A stretch of 64,000 nt of DNA from an uncultured Bacteroidales bacterium (GTDB lineage Bacteria; Bacteroidota; Bacteroidia; Bacteroidales; F082): NCBI GenBank assembly GCA_905234765.1, contig CAJOIF010000022.1, positions 1 through 64,000 on the forward strand, given 5' to 3'. Numbering within the stretch: the stretch's first letter is position 1; every line of letters begins with the position of its first letter. The notes beneath the pieces are model-generated. The model saw only the letters and a program-made list of their open reading frames with translations, did no database searches and was not told the DNA's origin. The translations under genes were made by a program, and so were the position numbers. This document shows positions 9,001-16,459 of this stretch, one piece after another.

Positions 9001-10108
9001 TCGTGGTGAAACTGCCATAGCTCACCGAGCCTTGGGTAATATTATATAAGGTGTTGTTCACCTTGAAGGTCGCGCTGACGGTGACCGCATAGTTGGGCAT
9101 GACAAAGGTGTTGCCGCTCACCGTGATGGTGGTGTTGGCATCACCGGTTTTGGTGACCGTCCAGGTGTCGAGTTCATAGCCCGAATTAGGGGTGGCGGTG
9201 AGGGTTACGATGGTGCCCGCGACGGCTGTGTTGGGTGCCGAGATGCTGCCATGCGACAAGCCCGTGGCGCAGGTGATGGCGTAGGGAGTGCCACTCCAAC
9301 CAGGTTCCCAAATGAGGTGGGCGTATTCTGGATGGTCGATGAAGGGGTTGCGGTTGCCTTGGATGCCGTAAATCACATTATTACGGTCGATTTCCTTCTG
9401 GCTGACGGGGTCGTTGTCGCTCCAGTTCAGCAGCATCGAAATGGCCCACGGCTTGATGTCGGACTTATCGGTCATGCCGCTGCTGCCCCAGTCGGAGTCC
9501 TCGCCGTAGTAGCGCACACTCATGTACATGATGGCGCGGGCGAAGTCGCCCTTGTACTCGTCAATAGGCTCGAAGACTTTGCCGGTGTATCCTAACGACG
9601 ACTTGCAAGGCCCCAGTTTCGAGCCATTTTGCGAAGTCCAGGTGGCATTACTCACCTCGCCGAAGGGGAAATTGCTCCTTTGGTAATTCACGAAGCCATC
9701 GGTGGGGAAGATATGATGAAGGTCGGTGGTCGGCGTGGCGGCATTGCTGAACCAGCTCTGTGGCCACGAGTGTTCACGGTTGAAGCAGTCGCCTTCCTGT
9801 TCGTAGGTGCCGCATTGGTCGTTGCTGTTGCCGGTATAATAATTATAGGAATAATTGGCGCCGTCGGAATACATGTCCCACACCACATTGTTGCCTTTGT
9901 TGTCGGTGCTCCAGAAGGCGTTCCAAATCTGTTGGTAGGAGATGGTTGTGTGGCCGTCAATGATGTCGTGCAAAGCGGCACGCAGTTCGGTTCCAGTTTT
10001 TCCAGTGGCGCTGTTGTAATAGCCCGAAGGAGCTTGGGCAAAAAGGCCTTGACTAAAAAGGACGGCCAGCAAAGGCAGCATCCCATATTTCATAAAAGAA
10101 GTTCTCAT
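6026..10108 (-). CDS. T9SS-exported endonuclease I with InlB-like repeats
   Basis: 1360 aa. Start chosen at 10108 because the signal peptide (residues 1-25, ending GLFAQ) begins there; upstream in-frame sequence lies inside the MscS gene. Residues about 28-260 form an endonuclease I (EndA/NucM) domain with REHSWPQS at 111-118 (His113 the likely general base) and the downstream DLHHIFPTD and RSNFPFGEV motifs. These enzymes cut DNA and RNA non-specifically with a divalent metal. Three divergent InlB-like repeats, one Listeria-Bacteroides-type repeat, two lectin-like modules and a T9SS sorting domain follow. It should act outside the cell on extracellular nucleic acid. A palindromic repeat is inserted in frame near the C-terminus (6346-6406). 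It lies 41 nt after mscS with no promoter seen between. Confidence 0.92.
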   Translation of the reverse strand: MRTSFMKYGMLPLLAVLFSQGLFAQAPSGYYNSATGKTGTELRAALHDIIDGHTTISYQQIWNAFWSTDNKGNNVVWDMYSDGANYSYNYYTGNSNDQCGTYEQEGDCFNREHSWPQSWFSNAATPTTDLHHIFPTDGFVNYQRSNFPFGEVSNATWTSQNGSKLGPCKSSLGYTGKVFEPIDEYKGDFARAIMYMSVRYYGEDSDWGSSGMTDKSDIKPWAISMLLNWSDNDPVSQKEIDRNNVIYGIQGNRNPFIDHPEYAHLIWEPGWSGTPYAITCATGLSHGSISAPNTAVAGTIVTLTATPNSGYELDTWTVTKTGDANTTITVSGNTFVMPNYAVTVSATFKVNNTLYNITQGSVSYGSFTTSASSAKSGTTITLTANPTNGYDLYAWYVYKTDDINTHVAVTTSGNSGSFTMPAFDVTVLASFAQVSSSNYVKVASAPSDWSGEYLIVYEAGSKAFNGALTTLDATNNTISVTISSNSIASTTTTDAAKFTIAKSGNNYTITSASGYYIGQTSNNNGMVTSQSQAYTNTISYNNTTNSADIVGSGSAYLRYNATSGQERFRYFKSSTYTQQQPIQLYKKNSSTASAPTHTIQFNGNNGNGMMGDQIVNEFVPTKLNANAFTRDDYAFDSWNTAADGTGTTYFDGATVTLLNDLTLYAQWKPLFSITLASVANGTIAASHSQAVEGDIVTLTATPAAGYEFDCWNVTAGGQPVSVSDNSFEMPASDVNVSATFVYVGTFTQHYYLVTDVSQLVAGRTYLIVNMEYNKALGRTQNSNNRSAAAITINNNVISALGDACELTLGGQTGEWTFYDASNNSGYLYAAGGNNTNNYLKTQTTLTDAGKWTISLNGSNKATIKTIDSNVNRHTMMYNNSSDIFSCYASGQKEVCLFIRSEAYDHPESETIANLFPFDKHTVGSGATLTVTGTTTCTDASHLILEDGAQLVHHSDNVQATVKRTIEAYTTDGGWYTIATPFASYTPAGMMIEDNFDLYAYDEDATLEWHNYKTHSFNLASGQGYLYAHNPTTTLRMTGTLNNGDTEQNVSLSHGNATEAVRGFNLLGNPTAHDISFTKTDNVSDGYYYLDNSENWVYTTSSTVPVGRGFVVKANAANQSVTLNPQSKGDGTDQGQYLCLSVGEEKSYVKLNEGVSMPLIDLKGQHVALYLMRDHRPYAMLVRDGAAALDLCFEAPYSGEFALSVDTQGLELDYLHLVDHLTGADIDLLLAPETLIAGLPPLEGVPEGRGSKDPQSLTPAYTFTASPSDYPNRFQLVFSPSASEPVEGTDCFAYVSNGQIILTGLDDDAATLQVIDATGRVLRSGGASNASTISTAGMAPGVYILRLITADTVRVQRVVIQ
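6346..6406. repeat. Palindromic repeat inside nuclease coding sequence
   Basis: Outer arms ATTGCGGG (6346-6353) and CCCGCAAT (6399-6406) enclose a copy of the C/G-rich repeat (6361-6395). It is read through in frame. Compared with the related C-terminus of the adhesin at 131-5032, it adds about 26 residues between DLLxA and TPxYTF. Confidence 0.85.
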
Positions 10109-10149
10109 TTGATTTGGATTAGTGTTGTTTATCAGCTTCCTTACCTTGT

Positions 10150-11061
10150 TTACGATTGTTTCACATGTACGTCCATCTGCGGGAACGGGATGTTCAGGCC
10201 TTCCGTCGCGAAGGTCTTGTACACCTTTTCGTTCATGGCGAAAAAGACAGCCCAATAGTCGGGGGTATTCACCCAAGCGCGCACGGTGATGTCGACCGAG
10301 CTGTTGTTCAGTTTGATGAGTTCTATCATCGTCTCCGGCGATTTCAGGATACGGCTGTCGTCGTCGCAGAGGCGTTTCAGCACTGCTTTCGCTTTGTCGT
10401 AATCGTCGCCGTAGGCAATGGAGAACACCCAATCGACACGGCGGATGTCCTGTTTCGAGAACACCGTCATGGCACCCGTGGCCAACGTGCCGTTGGGCAG
10501 GATGACTTCCTTGTTGTCGGTGGTCAGCAGGTGGGTGTTGAAAATCTGAATCTCGCTCACCTTGCCTTCGAAGCCTTGCGACGAGATGAAGTCGCCCACC
10601 TTGAAGGGACGGAACAGGATGATCATCACGCCGCCCGCGAAGTTCTGCAAGGTGCCGCTCAAGGCCATGCCGATGGCCAGTCCCGCCGAAGCCAGAAGTG
10701 CCACCAACGAAGAGGTATTCACCCCTAATATACTGACTATAAATATAATAAGGATGAAATACAGCAGCACCGAGACCAGATTCGACAAGAAGATATGCAA
10801 GGTGGCATCAGCGCGGCGACTCATCAGCCCGTTGGCCATCCATCTCTTGACCAGCTTGATGATCCATCGGCCCAAAATGAAAACGATGATGGCGGCCAAG
10901 ATCTTAAGCCCCAACGGGACCAGATAGTCATGCACAATCTGGGGGAGCCATTCCGATACCGGAGTGGTGGTGATTTGCTGAAGACCTTCCCTCATCCCAC
11001 TAATGGCGGAGGTGTCTTGTATTGTTTCGGCAACTTCGCCTACGATGCTGTCGTTTTTCAT
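10150..11061 (-). CDS. mscS: MscS-family mechanosensitive ion channel
   Basis: 303 aa, the usual length for a small-conductance mechanosensitive channel. An N-terminal segment and transmembrane helices at about 45-75 and 90-115 precede the pore-lining Gly/Ala-rich helix around residues 118-145 (ALLASAGLAIGMALSG), then the RPFKVGD motif and the cytoplasmic beta domain ending IPFPQMDVHV. It releases solutes on hypo-osmotic shock. It has a promoter of its own (11082-11089) and is divergent from the exosortase-like gene. The nuclease gene lies just downstream on the same strand. Confidence 0.95.
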   Translation of the reverse strand: MKNDSIVGEVAETIQDTSAISGMREGLQQITTTPVSEWLPQIVHDYLVPLGLKILAAIIVFILGRWIIKLVKRWMANGLMSRRADATLHIFLSNLVSVLLYFILIIFIVSILGVNTSSLVALLASAGLAIGMALSGTLQNFAGGVMIILFRPFKVGDFISSQGFEGKVSEIQIFNTHLLTTDNKEVILPNGTLATGAMTVFSKQDIRRVDWVFSIAYGDDYDKAKAVLKRLCDDDSRILKSPETMIELIKLNNSSVDITVRAWVNTPDYWAVFFAMNEKVYKTFATEGLNIPFPQMDVHVKQS

Positions 11062-11081
11062 AGCTTGCTTGAATTAGGGTG

Positions 11082-11108
11082 CAAAATTAGGTTTTTTTTC
11101 TAATTTTG
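11082..11108. promoter_or_regulatory. Divergent promoters, mscS and exosortase gene
   Basis: Minus-strand TAATTTTG at 11082-11089 faces mscS and plus-strand TAATTTTG at 11101-11108 faces the exosortase-like gene. Both match TAnnTTTG. The plus-strand box ends only 16 nt before the ATG at 11125. Confidence 0.6.
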
Positions 11109-11124
11109 CGGAAATTTTGTTTTG

Positions 11125-11724
11125 ATGAAGACTTTCGCCGACTTCAAAGCTTACTGTAAAGATCCCAAAAACCTGAACGCGGTCAACGTGGGGCTGTTTA
11201 TCTTATTGATAATCAGCTTCCATTTCCTCTATTTGGGATGGCAGGCCTTGGGCTATTGGCCCGTAGGAAGACTTGTTCACAAGCTGATGGTGTGGTCGGT
11301 CAACATGGTCTATCATCAGGCGTGTTTTGTGCTTGACCGCGTCTTGCACGTCGACATCACCACGCTCAGTCGCCAGCGTCTCATCAGCACTCTCAACAAG
11401 GACGGCGGCTGGGCTCGCGTCGTCATCGCGCCCGAATGCGCCAGCCTGAAGCAGTGGATGCATTGGCTGTTCCTCATGATCCTCTTTCCCGGCCCATGGA
11501 AGCACAAGCTGTGGTATATCCCTGCCGGACTGGTCATCATCGAATGGACCAACGTGGTGCGTATCTGTGGCGTGCTGCTGATGCAAGTGCCTTTCCCCAA
11601 TAGTTTCCACATCGCCCACGACTATATCTTCAAGGTGTTCTTCTACCTCGTCATCTTCCTGATGTGGGTGCTGTGGGTAGAGAAGTTCTACAACCCGACA
11701 TTAAAACCAAAGCAACATGAATAA
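11125..11724 (+). CDS. Archaeosortase/exosortase-family membrane protein
   Basis: 199 aa, with several transmembrane helices. The catalytic triad expected of exosortases can be read: Cys105 in APECASLKQ, Arg146 in TNVVRI and His165 in IAHDYIF (His162 is a neighbour). In this family the Cys-Arg-His site cuts a C-terminal sorting signal of exported proteins and transfers them to a new anchor. The ATG at 11125 is used; an in-frame TTG one codon earlier is not needed. The stop overlaps the start of the ROK gene by 8 bp, so the two are co-translated. No protein with a PEP-CTERM-like tail (short motif, helix, basic end) was seen in this window, so the substrate is unknown. Confidence 0.85.
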   Translation: MKTFADFKAYCKDPKNLNAVNVGLFILLIISFHFLYLGWQALGYWPVGRLVHKLMVWSVNMVYHQACFVLDRVLHVDITTLSRQRLISTLNKDGGWARVVIAPECASLKQWMHWLFLMILFPGPWKHKLWYIPAGLVIIEWTNVVRICGVLLMQVPFPNSFHIAHDYIFKVFFYLVIFLMWVLWVEKFYNPTLKPKQHE

Positions 11725-12814
11725 CGACCCTATCATCTTCATCCTCGATGCCGGCGGCACGGGGTTCAAGTTCTCGGCGGTGCGCGATGCCCAAGAAATC
11801 ATCGAGCCGTTCACCATCCCTTCGGCGGCACCCACACTTGAAGAGGTGCTGCAAAAACTCATCACGGGCTTCTACGAGTGCGAGACACGCTGTGGCGCCA
11901 AGGCTACGGCCATCAGTTTCTGTTTCCCAGGTCCCGCCGACTATCCCAATGGCATCATCGGCGACTTGGAGAACCTGCCCACCTTCCATGGCGGCGTTCC
12001 GCTGAAACAGATGCTTGAAAACGAGTTTCAGGTACCCGTTTTTATAAATAATGATGGTGACTTGTTTGCCTACGGCGAAGCCTTGAGTGGTTTGCTGCCT
12101 GAAGTGAACAAGCTTCTTGAGCAACAACGCAACCCGAAACGCTACAAGAACCTGCTTGGCGTCACCATCGGCACAGGTTTTGGCGGTGGCATAGTGATTA
12201 ACAAAATGCTGCTCAACGGCGACAACTCGGCAGGCGGCGAGATCAACCGCCACCGCAACCCGCTTTATCCCGATACTAGTGCCGAAGACAGTATCAGCAT
12301 CCGCGCCGTGCGCCGTGTGTATGGCCGTGAAGCCAACATCGCCTTCGACGACACGCCACATCCTTATGACATCTACCGAATCGCCATGGGGCAACTGCCT
12401 GGCAACAAGGAAGCCGCCTTGAAATCGTGGGACGAACTGGCGACCGCCTTAGCCGACGTGCTGGCCAATGCCATCTCCCTCATCGACGGCATCATCGTCA
12501 TCGGCGGCGGACTCTCGGGCGCATGGCCTGTCTTCATGCCCACGCTCATCAAGAAGATGAACGAGCCTTTCATGGGGCTGAACGGACACGCTTTCAGCCG
12601 TATGGAGACCGAAGCCTACAACCTGATGGATACCCAAGACATGATTCGGTTCACGGAGAAGTCGGGCAAGATGGTCAAAGTGCCGTTCAGCGACCAGCAG
12701 GTGTGGTACGACCCGACGAAGCGCGTCGGCGTGGGCATCACCAAGCTCGGCACTTCATCGGCGGTGGCCATCGGCGCTTATGCCTATGCCATCGAGCAAC
12801 TGAAAAAAGGTTGA
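11717..12814 (+). CDS. ROK-family sugar kinase-like protein
   Basis: 365 aa. The N-terminal LDAGGTGFKFS is the phosphate-binding loop of the ASKHA/ROK fold, with FPGPADYPNG, INNDGD (catalytic Asp region) and GVTIGTGFGGG following. The family phosphorylates hexoses such as glucose, N-acetylglucosamine or N-acetylmannosamine; the exact sugar cannot be read. It lacks an N-terminal helix-turn-helix, so it is an enzyme-type rather than repressor-type member. The usual ROK zinc-binding CxxCGxxGC motif is not seen. It overlaps the exosortase-like gene by 8 bp and is followed by an intrinsic terminator. Confidence 0.85.
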   Translation: MNNDPIIFILDAGGTGFKFSAVRDAQEIIEPFTIPSAAPTLEEVLQKLITGFYECETRCGAKATAISFCFPGPADYPNGIIGDLENLPTFHGGVPLKQMLENEFQVPVFINNDGDLFAYGEALSGLLPEVNKLLEQQRNPKRYKNLLGVTIGTGFGGGIVINKMLLNGDNSAGGEINRHRNPLYPDTSAEDSISIRAVRRVYGREANIAFDDTPHPYDIYRIAMGQLPGNKEAALKSWDELATALADVLANAISLIDGIIVIGGGLSGAWPVFMPTLIKKMNEPFMGLNGHAFSRMETEAYNLMDTQDMIRFTEKSGKMVKVPFSDQQVWYDPTKRVGVGITKLGTSSAVAIGAYAYAIEQLKKG

Positions 12815-12844
12815 TTTATCAACACTGGTTGTTGAAAAAAACAG

Positions 12845-12873
12845 GCCCCGAAAAGTGATTTTTTCGGGGCTTT
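12845..12873 (+). terminator. Intrinsic terminator after ROK gene
   Basis: GCCCCGAAAA (12845-12854) pairs with TTTTCGGGGC (12861-12870), followed by TTTG. It lies 30 nt after the stop codon. Confidence 0.85.
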
Positions 12874-12937
12874 GTATATGCTTCTTTCCTATTTTCGCGC
12901 TCTGAAAACAGTTGTTTTTTTTATCTTCATAATGGCG

Positions 12938-12965
12938 GGTCGCCAGTACGTATGTACTGGCGACC
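12938..12965. repeat. Palindromic repeat GGTCGCCAGTAC type
   Basis: Perfect 12-bp arms GGTCGCCAGTAC and GTACTGGCGACC around GTAT. It sits just 3' of the convergent dus gene and probably helps end transcripts. It is a different family from the C/G-rich repeats. Confidence 0.8.
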
Positions 12966-12971
12966 TATTCT

Positions 12972-13970
12972 TTATATAACATTTTGTAAATCATTAGAAT
13001 AGCTTGCCTCGATCTCGTCCAAGATGGTCATTGCCTCCGCTACGGAAAGGGTCTCCATCAGCCGCATTTTGAACGGCTTGAAGTTGGGCAAGCCCTTGAA
13101 ATACGAAGCCCAGTGTTTCCTTATCTCTAGCATGGCGATGTGTTCGCCCTTCCACTCCACCGAACGCTGCAACTGGATGCGGCACACCCGCACCCGCTCC
13201 GCCACGTCGGGCAAAGGCAGTGCCTCGCCCGTCTCCAGATAATGCCGCACTTGGCTGAAAATCCACGGGTTGCCATAGGTGGCGCGGCCTATCATCAGTC
13301 CGTCGACGCCGTAGGTGTCCTTGAAATGCTTGGCCGAAGGGCCGTCCACTACGTCGCCATTGCCGATGATGGGGATGGTCATGCGGGGGTTGTTTTTCAC
13401 CGCCCCGATGAGGGTCCAGTCGGCGGGCTCGCTGTATTTGGTGGTGCGCAGGCGGCCATGGATGGTCAGCGCGGCGATGCCCACATCCTGCAGACGCTCG
13501 GCGATGTCGACGATGTCGCGGTGCTGGTCGTCATAGCCGAGGCGCGTCTTCACCGTCACGGGCGTTTGCACAGCCTCCACCACTGCCTTGGTGATGGCTA
13601 CCATCTTGGGGATGTCGTTCAAGATGCCAGAGCCTGCTCCTTTTGAGGCCACCTTCTTGACAGGACAACCGAAGTTGATATCGATCAAGTCGGGGCGGAC
13701 GCTCTCAGCATAACGCGCCGCCTCCACCATGGGCTCCACCGCGTTGCCAAAGATCTGGATGCCTACGGGACGTTCCATTTCCTCAAAGTCGAGCTTCTTG
13801 ATGCTCTTCACGGCATCACGGATGAGGCCGTCAGCGGAGATAAACTCCGAATAGACCAAATCGGCGCCAAACATCTTGCAGACATGGCGGAACGGCGGAT
13901 CGGAGACATCCTCCATCGGGGCGAGGAGCAACGGAAAATGGTCGAATTCTAGGTGGGCAATTTTATACAT
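12972..13970 (-). CDS. dusB: tRNA-dihydrouridine synthase, DusB/NifR3 type
   Basis: 332 aa. Start at 13970 (MYKIAHLEF), because the -7 box at 13978-13985 lies between it and any earlier in-frame start. The FMN-dependent TIM-barrel enzyme reduces uridine to dihydrouridine in tRNA. Visible motifs are LLAPMEDVSDPPFR near the N-terminus, INFGCPVKKVASKGAGSG with the catalytic Cys, TVKTRLG, and GNGDVVDG with GRATYGNPW at the flavin site. The transcript would be almost leaderless. It is divergent from the CPBP protease gene. Confidence 0.95.
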   Translation of the reverse strand: MYKIAHLEFDHFPLLLAPMEDVSDPPFRHVCKMFGADLVYSEFISADGLIRDAVKSIKKLDFEEMERPVGIQIFGNAVEPMVEAARYAESVRPDLIDINFGCPVKKVASKGAGSGILNDIPKMVAITKAVVEAVQTPVTVKTRLGYDDQHRDIVDIAERLQDVGIAALTIHGRLRTTKYSEPADWTLIGAVKNNPRMTIPIIGNGDVVDGPSAKHFKDTYGVDGLMIGRATYGNPWIFSQVRHYLETGEALPLPDVAERVRVCRIQLQRSVEWKGEHIAMLEIRKHWASYFKGLPNFKPFKMRLMETLSVAEAMTILDEIEASYSNDLQNVI

Positions 13971-13977
13971 GACGCTG

Positions 13978-14002
13978 CAAAAGTACAAAAAGCGTATCTT
14001 TG
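13978..14002. promoter_or_regulatory. Divergent promoters, dusB and CPBP protease
   Basis: Minus-strand TACTTTTG (13978-13985) serves dusB and plus-strand TATCTTTG (13995-14002) serves the protease gene. Both match TAnnTTTG and are followed by GC, as often seen in this phylum. Confidence 0.65.
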
Positions 14003-14019
14003 CTGCAAAATCAAACACG

Positions 14020-14880
14020 ATGAAAGACAATTTGTTTATCGAAAACCTGAAGCAATCTACAGGGATGCGGGTTTTCCTTTTCTTACTCATTTTATTGATT
14101 AGCAGTCTGATAGGCATTGCCCTCTCCGCTGTATTCATGTTTGCCGGCGACATGGGGATGAAAATCGCGCAAGGCCTCTCCTCCATCATGATGTTTGTGG
14201 TGCCGCCCATCGTCTACTATTACATCACGCGCAAGGAGCATCCGATGCACGACTTGGGTCTCCGCCCACTCACCCCGCCCTGGTGGCTTATATTAATAGG
14301 TGTAGCGGTGATGCTCGTTTCAATACCCGTCACCTCCACACTGACCACATGGAACGAGGGCATGAGCCTAGGGGGTGCCTTGTCGGGGCTTGAAGAATGG
14401 ATCAAAACTTTGGAAGAGGCCGCCAGAGTCACTACAGAGAAGATGCTGAATGTGAACACCGTGGGCGGCTTGTTGCTCAACCTGTTCATCATCGCCTTGA
14501 TTCCAGCCATTGGAGAAGAGTTGACCTTCCGCGGCGTGTTGCAGCAGTCGTTGACACGCCGCATGAACCCGCATGTGGCCATCCTCCTGTCAGCGGCCAT
14601 CTTCTCGTTCATCCACTTCCAATTTTATGGCTTCTTGCCGCGTATGTTCCTAGGTGTTTTGTTGGGTTATATGTTTTACGTCACAGGCTCGCTTTGGACC
14701 AGCATCTTGATGCATTTCGTCAACAATGGTTGCGCCGTGGTCATCTATTACCTATGCAACAAAGGCGTCATTGAAGACGCGGAACATTTCGGGGAGACAC
14801 AGAACGTTTGGATTATTGCGGCTAGTGTCGTAGTAACGGCTGGGCTTATCTTTTGGAGTTGGAAGAAAGCCAAGAAATAA
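14020..14880 (+). CDS. CPBP-family intramembrane metalloprotease
   Basis: 286 aa with about eight transmembrane helices. It carries the three CPBP (CAAX-protease/bacteriocin-processing) motifs: EELTFRG (the EExxxR motif), FSFIHFQFYGFLPR (the FxxxH motif) and LMHFVNN (the HxxxN motif). The start at 14020 (MKDNLFIENLK) follows the -7 box at 13995-14002; an in-frame open stretch upstream lies inside dusB. Substrates of these proteases are mostly unknown. A bidirectional terminator follows. Confidence 0.92.
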   Translation: MKDNLFIENLKQSTGMRVFLFLLILLISSLIGIALSAVFMFAGDMGMKIAQGLSSIMMFVVPPIVYYYITRKEHPMHDLGLRPLTPPWWLILIGVAVMLVSIPVTSTLTTWNEGMSLGGALSGLEEWIKTLEEAARVTTEKMLNVNTVGGLLLNLFIIALIPAIGEELTFRGVLQQSLTRRMNPHVAILLSAAIFSFIHFQFYGFLPRMFLGVLLGYMFYVTGSLWTSILMHFVNNGCAVVIYYLCNKGVIEDAEHFGETQNVWIIAASVVVTAGLIFWSWKKAKK

Positions 14881-14881
14881 C

Positions 14882-14912
14882 AAGAAAGGATGGCAAATTG
14901 CCATCCTTTCTT
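14882..14912. terminator. Bidirectional terminator
   Basis: Fifteen-bp perfect arms AAGAAAGGATGGCAA and TTGCCATCCTTTCTT with a one-base spacer, lying between the convergent CPBP gene and the exb operon. T-rich ends exist on both strands. Confidence 0.85.
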
Positions 14913-14934
14913 ACTTTGATACCAAACCTTTGGT

Positions 14935-15402
14935 TTAGTTTTCCAAGGCGCTACCCTTCAGTGTCGTGTAGGTGATACGGAAGGCACCCACCTTACGGAG
15001 TTCCTGCTTCACGTCGGTGACGATACCCATACGAGTGTCCTTGTGCACCTTCAGGGCGGTGGTCAGCAGGGGACGGTCGGCCTCGCTGCGCGAGTCACGC
15101 TCTTTCTGGATCCAGTCGGCGATGTCAGCCGGACGGGCGAAGGCATCGTCAAGCTGGATACGCGACTCAGTACCGAGTTTGGCGTCCTTCGGCGGGCCGA
15201 TGTAGATGGAGCACACCAATGACTTATGCTCGAGCTTTTGGATCTCGGAAGCCTTCGGCATGGCGTTCTTCACCCTCAGTTCAACATCACGCATCGTGGT
15301 GGTGATCATGAAGAAGAATATCAACATGTAAACGATGTCGGGCAGTGAAGAGGTGCTTACTTGCGGCACTTCCTTTTTCCCTTCTTTTCTGAATTTACCC
15401 AT
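14935..15402 (-). CDS. exbD: ExbD/TolR-family protein (second copy)
   Basis: 155 aa. A short basic N-terminus is followed by one transmembrane helix (about residues 20-40, SSLPDIVYMLIFFFMI) that carries the Asp (D22) expected to relay protons, then a periplasmic domain. ExbD works with ExbB to couple the proton gradient to TonB at outer-membrane receptors. It is last in the operon exbB, small membrane gene, exbD, exbD, with 14 nt between the two exbD genes. The C-terminal ITYTTLKG is a typical ExbD ending region. Confidence 0.93.
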   Translation of the reverse strand: MGKFRKEGKKEVPQVSTSSLPDIVYMLIFFFMITTTMRDVELRVKNAMPKASEIQKLEHKSLVCSIYIGPPKDAKLGTESRIQLDDAFARPADIADWIQKERDSRSEADRPLLTTALKVHKDTRMGIVTDVKQELRKVGAFRITYTTLKGSALEN

Positions 15403-15416
15403 ATCTCTATCCTCCT

Positions 15417-15977
15417 TTAGTTGTTTTTGTACTCAACGGGCTCTGCCTCACTGACACGCACGGGCACTGCCTCGTTGATAGCCTTGGTTTGATCTTCGTT
15501 GAGTTGGTCGAGATGCTTGTGGAATTTCTTCATTGCCATCTCCTCCTTCAGTTCGTTGAAGGCGCGTGCCAACTCATTCTGCACACTGATATACATAGCA
15601 TACGAGGTACCGCGGTCGTTCTGGAGGGAGATCACGCCTTTCGACATGAGCACATCGCCCAGCATGTCAAAGGTCTTGGTTTCCACTTCAGGAGCGGTTT
15701 CGTCGCCAGGACGCGGGGTCATGAAGTCTTTGGCGAGGTCCTTCAGCATGGAGATGTCGGAAGGACGGCCATTGACCAACAACCTGTCGCTCTTGTTTAC
15801 CATTACATTCATCACGTTCCTTTCCTTGACCTTGACGTCCTCGTCGTTTTGTTCGACGGGCGGAGGCAGACGACGGGTGATACCGTAGTCCACGTCCATC
15901 GAGGTCGTCATCAGGAAGAAACACAACAGCAAGAATGCTATGTCAGCCTGCGAACTCGAATTGATTTCTGGTGCCAT
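15417..15977 (-). CDS. exbD: ExbD/TolR-family protein (first copy)
   Basis: 186 aa. The N-terminal SSSQADIAFLLLCFFLMTTSM contains the single membrane helix with its conserved Asp (D12). The rest is periplasmic, longer than in the second copy, with an acidic and Lys-rich C-terminal extension. Two different ExbD subunits may form the hetero-oligomer seen in some Bacteroidota TonB motors. It is separated by 11 nt from the upstream small membrane gene. Confidence 0.93.
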   Translation of the reverse strand: MAPEINSSSQADIAFLLLCFFLMTTSMDVDYGITRRLPPPVEQNDEDVKVKERNVMNVMVNKSDRLLVNGRPSDISMLKDLAKDFMTPRPGDETAPEVETKTFDMLGDVLMSKGVISLQNDRGTSYAMYISVQNELARAFNELKEEMAMKKFHKHLDQLNEDQTKAINEAVPVRVSEAEPVEYKNN

Positions 15978-15988
15978 GATGAAATGTT

Positions 15989-16447
15989 TTATTTTTTAAC
16001 TGCCTTGTAAACTACAGAGAACAGGATTGAAATGATGGCTACTGCGAGAGTGACATAGAAGAAATTGAGGCCGAATTCGACCAAACCGTGAGTCTTGCCG
16101 GAATACAGTTTTTCGCCGGCTTGATAAGGAATGGCAAAAGCGCCCTTTGACAGAACGTAAGCTACAACTGCGATAATAGCGAATGCAATGACGGCAATCA
16201 ACAAGGTCTTACCATTGACGCCTTTGACGGCGGCGGTGAAGACGACTGAGATCAATGCAATGACAATGCCAAGAACAATCAAGATGTAGCCCCAATTCAG
16301 GAATAAGTCTGCGCGAGGCGTAGGGTTACCGAGTTTGTATTCCGGCTTGATCGTACCCACGACGAGGTAGTACAGCACCGCAATAACAACAGTAACAGCT
16401 GCCAGGGCGAGAAATACCCATTTTGAAATATTAAGCTTACTGTTCAT
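15989..16447 (-). CDS. Four-helix membrane protein of the exb operon
   Basis: 152 aa. Hydrophobic helices at about 9-29, 50-73, 80-100 and 128-148 alternate with short polar loops, and the C-terminus is basic (YKAVKK). I recognise no enzymatic motif. Its place between exbB and the first exbD, with gaps of only 12 and 11 nt, implies that it is made in proportion to the motor and may be an accessory subunit. Confidence 0.85.
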   Translation of the reverse strand: MNSKLNISKWVFLALAAVTVVIAVLYYLVVGTIKPEYKLGNPTPRADLFLNWGYILIVLGIVIALISVVFTAAVKGVNGKTLLIAVIAFAIIAVVAYVLSKGAFAIPYQAGEKLYSGKTHGLVEFGLNFFYVTLAVAIISILFSVVYKAVKK

Positions 16448-16459
16448 GATTGATACTTA

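Noticed and set aside
10109..10432. N-terminal extension of the nuclease by 108 codons
   Set aside because: It lies inside mscS in another frame, and the signal peptide begins at 10108.
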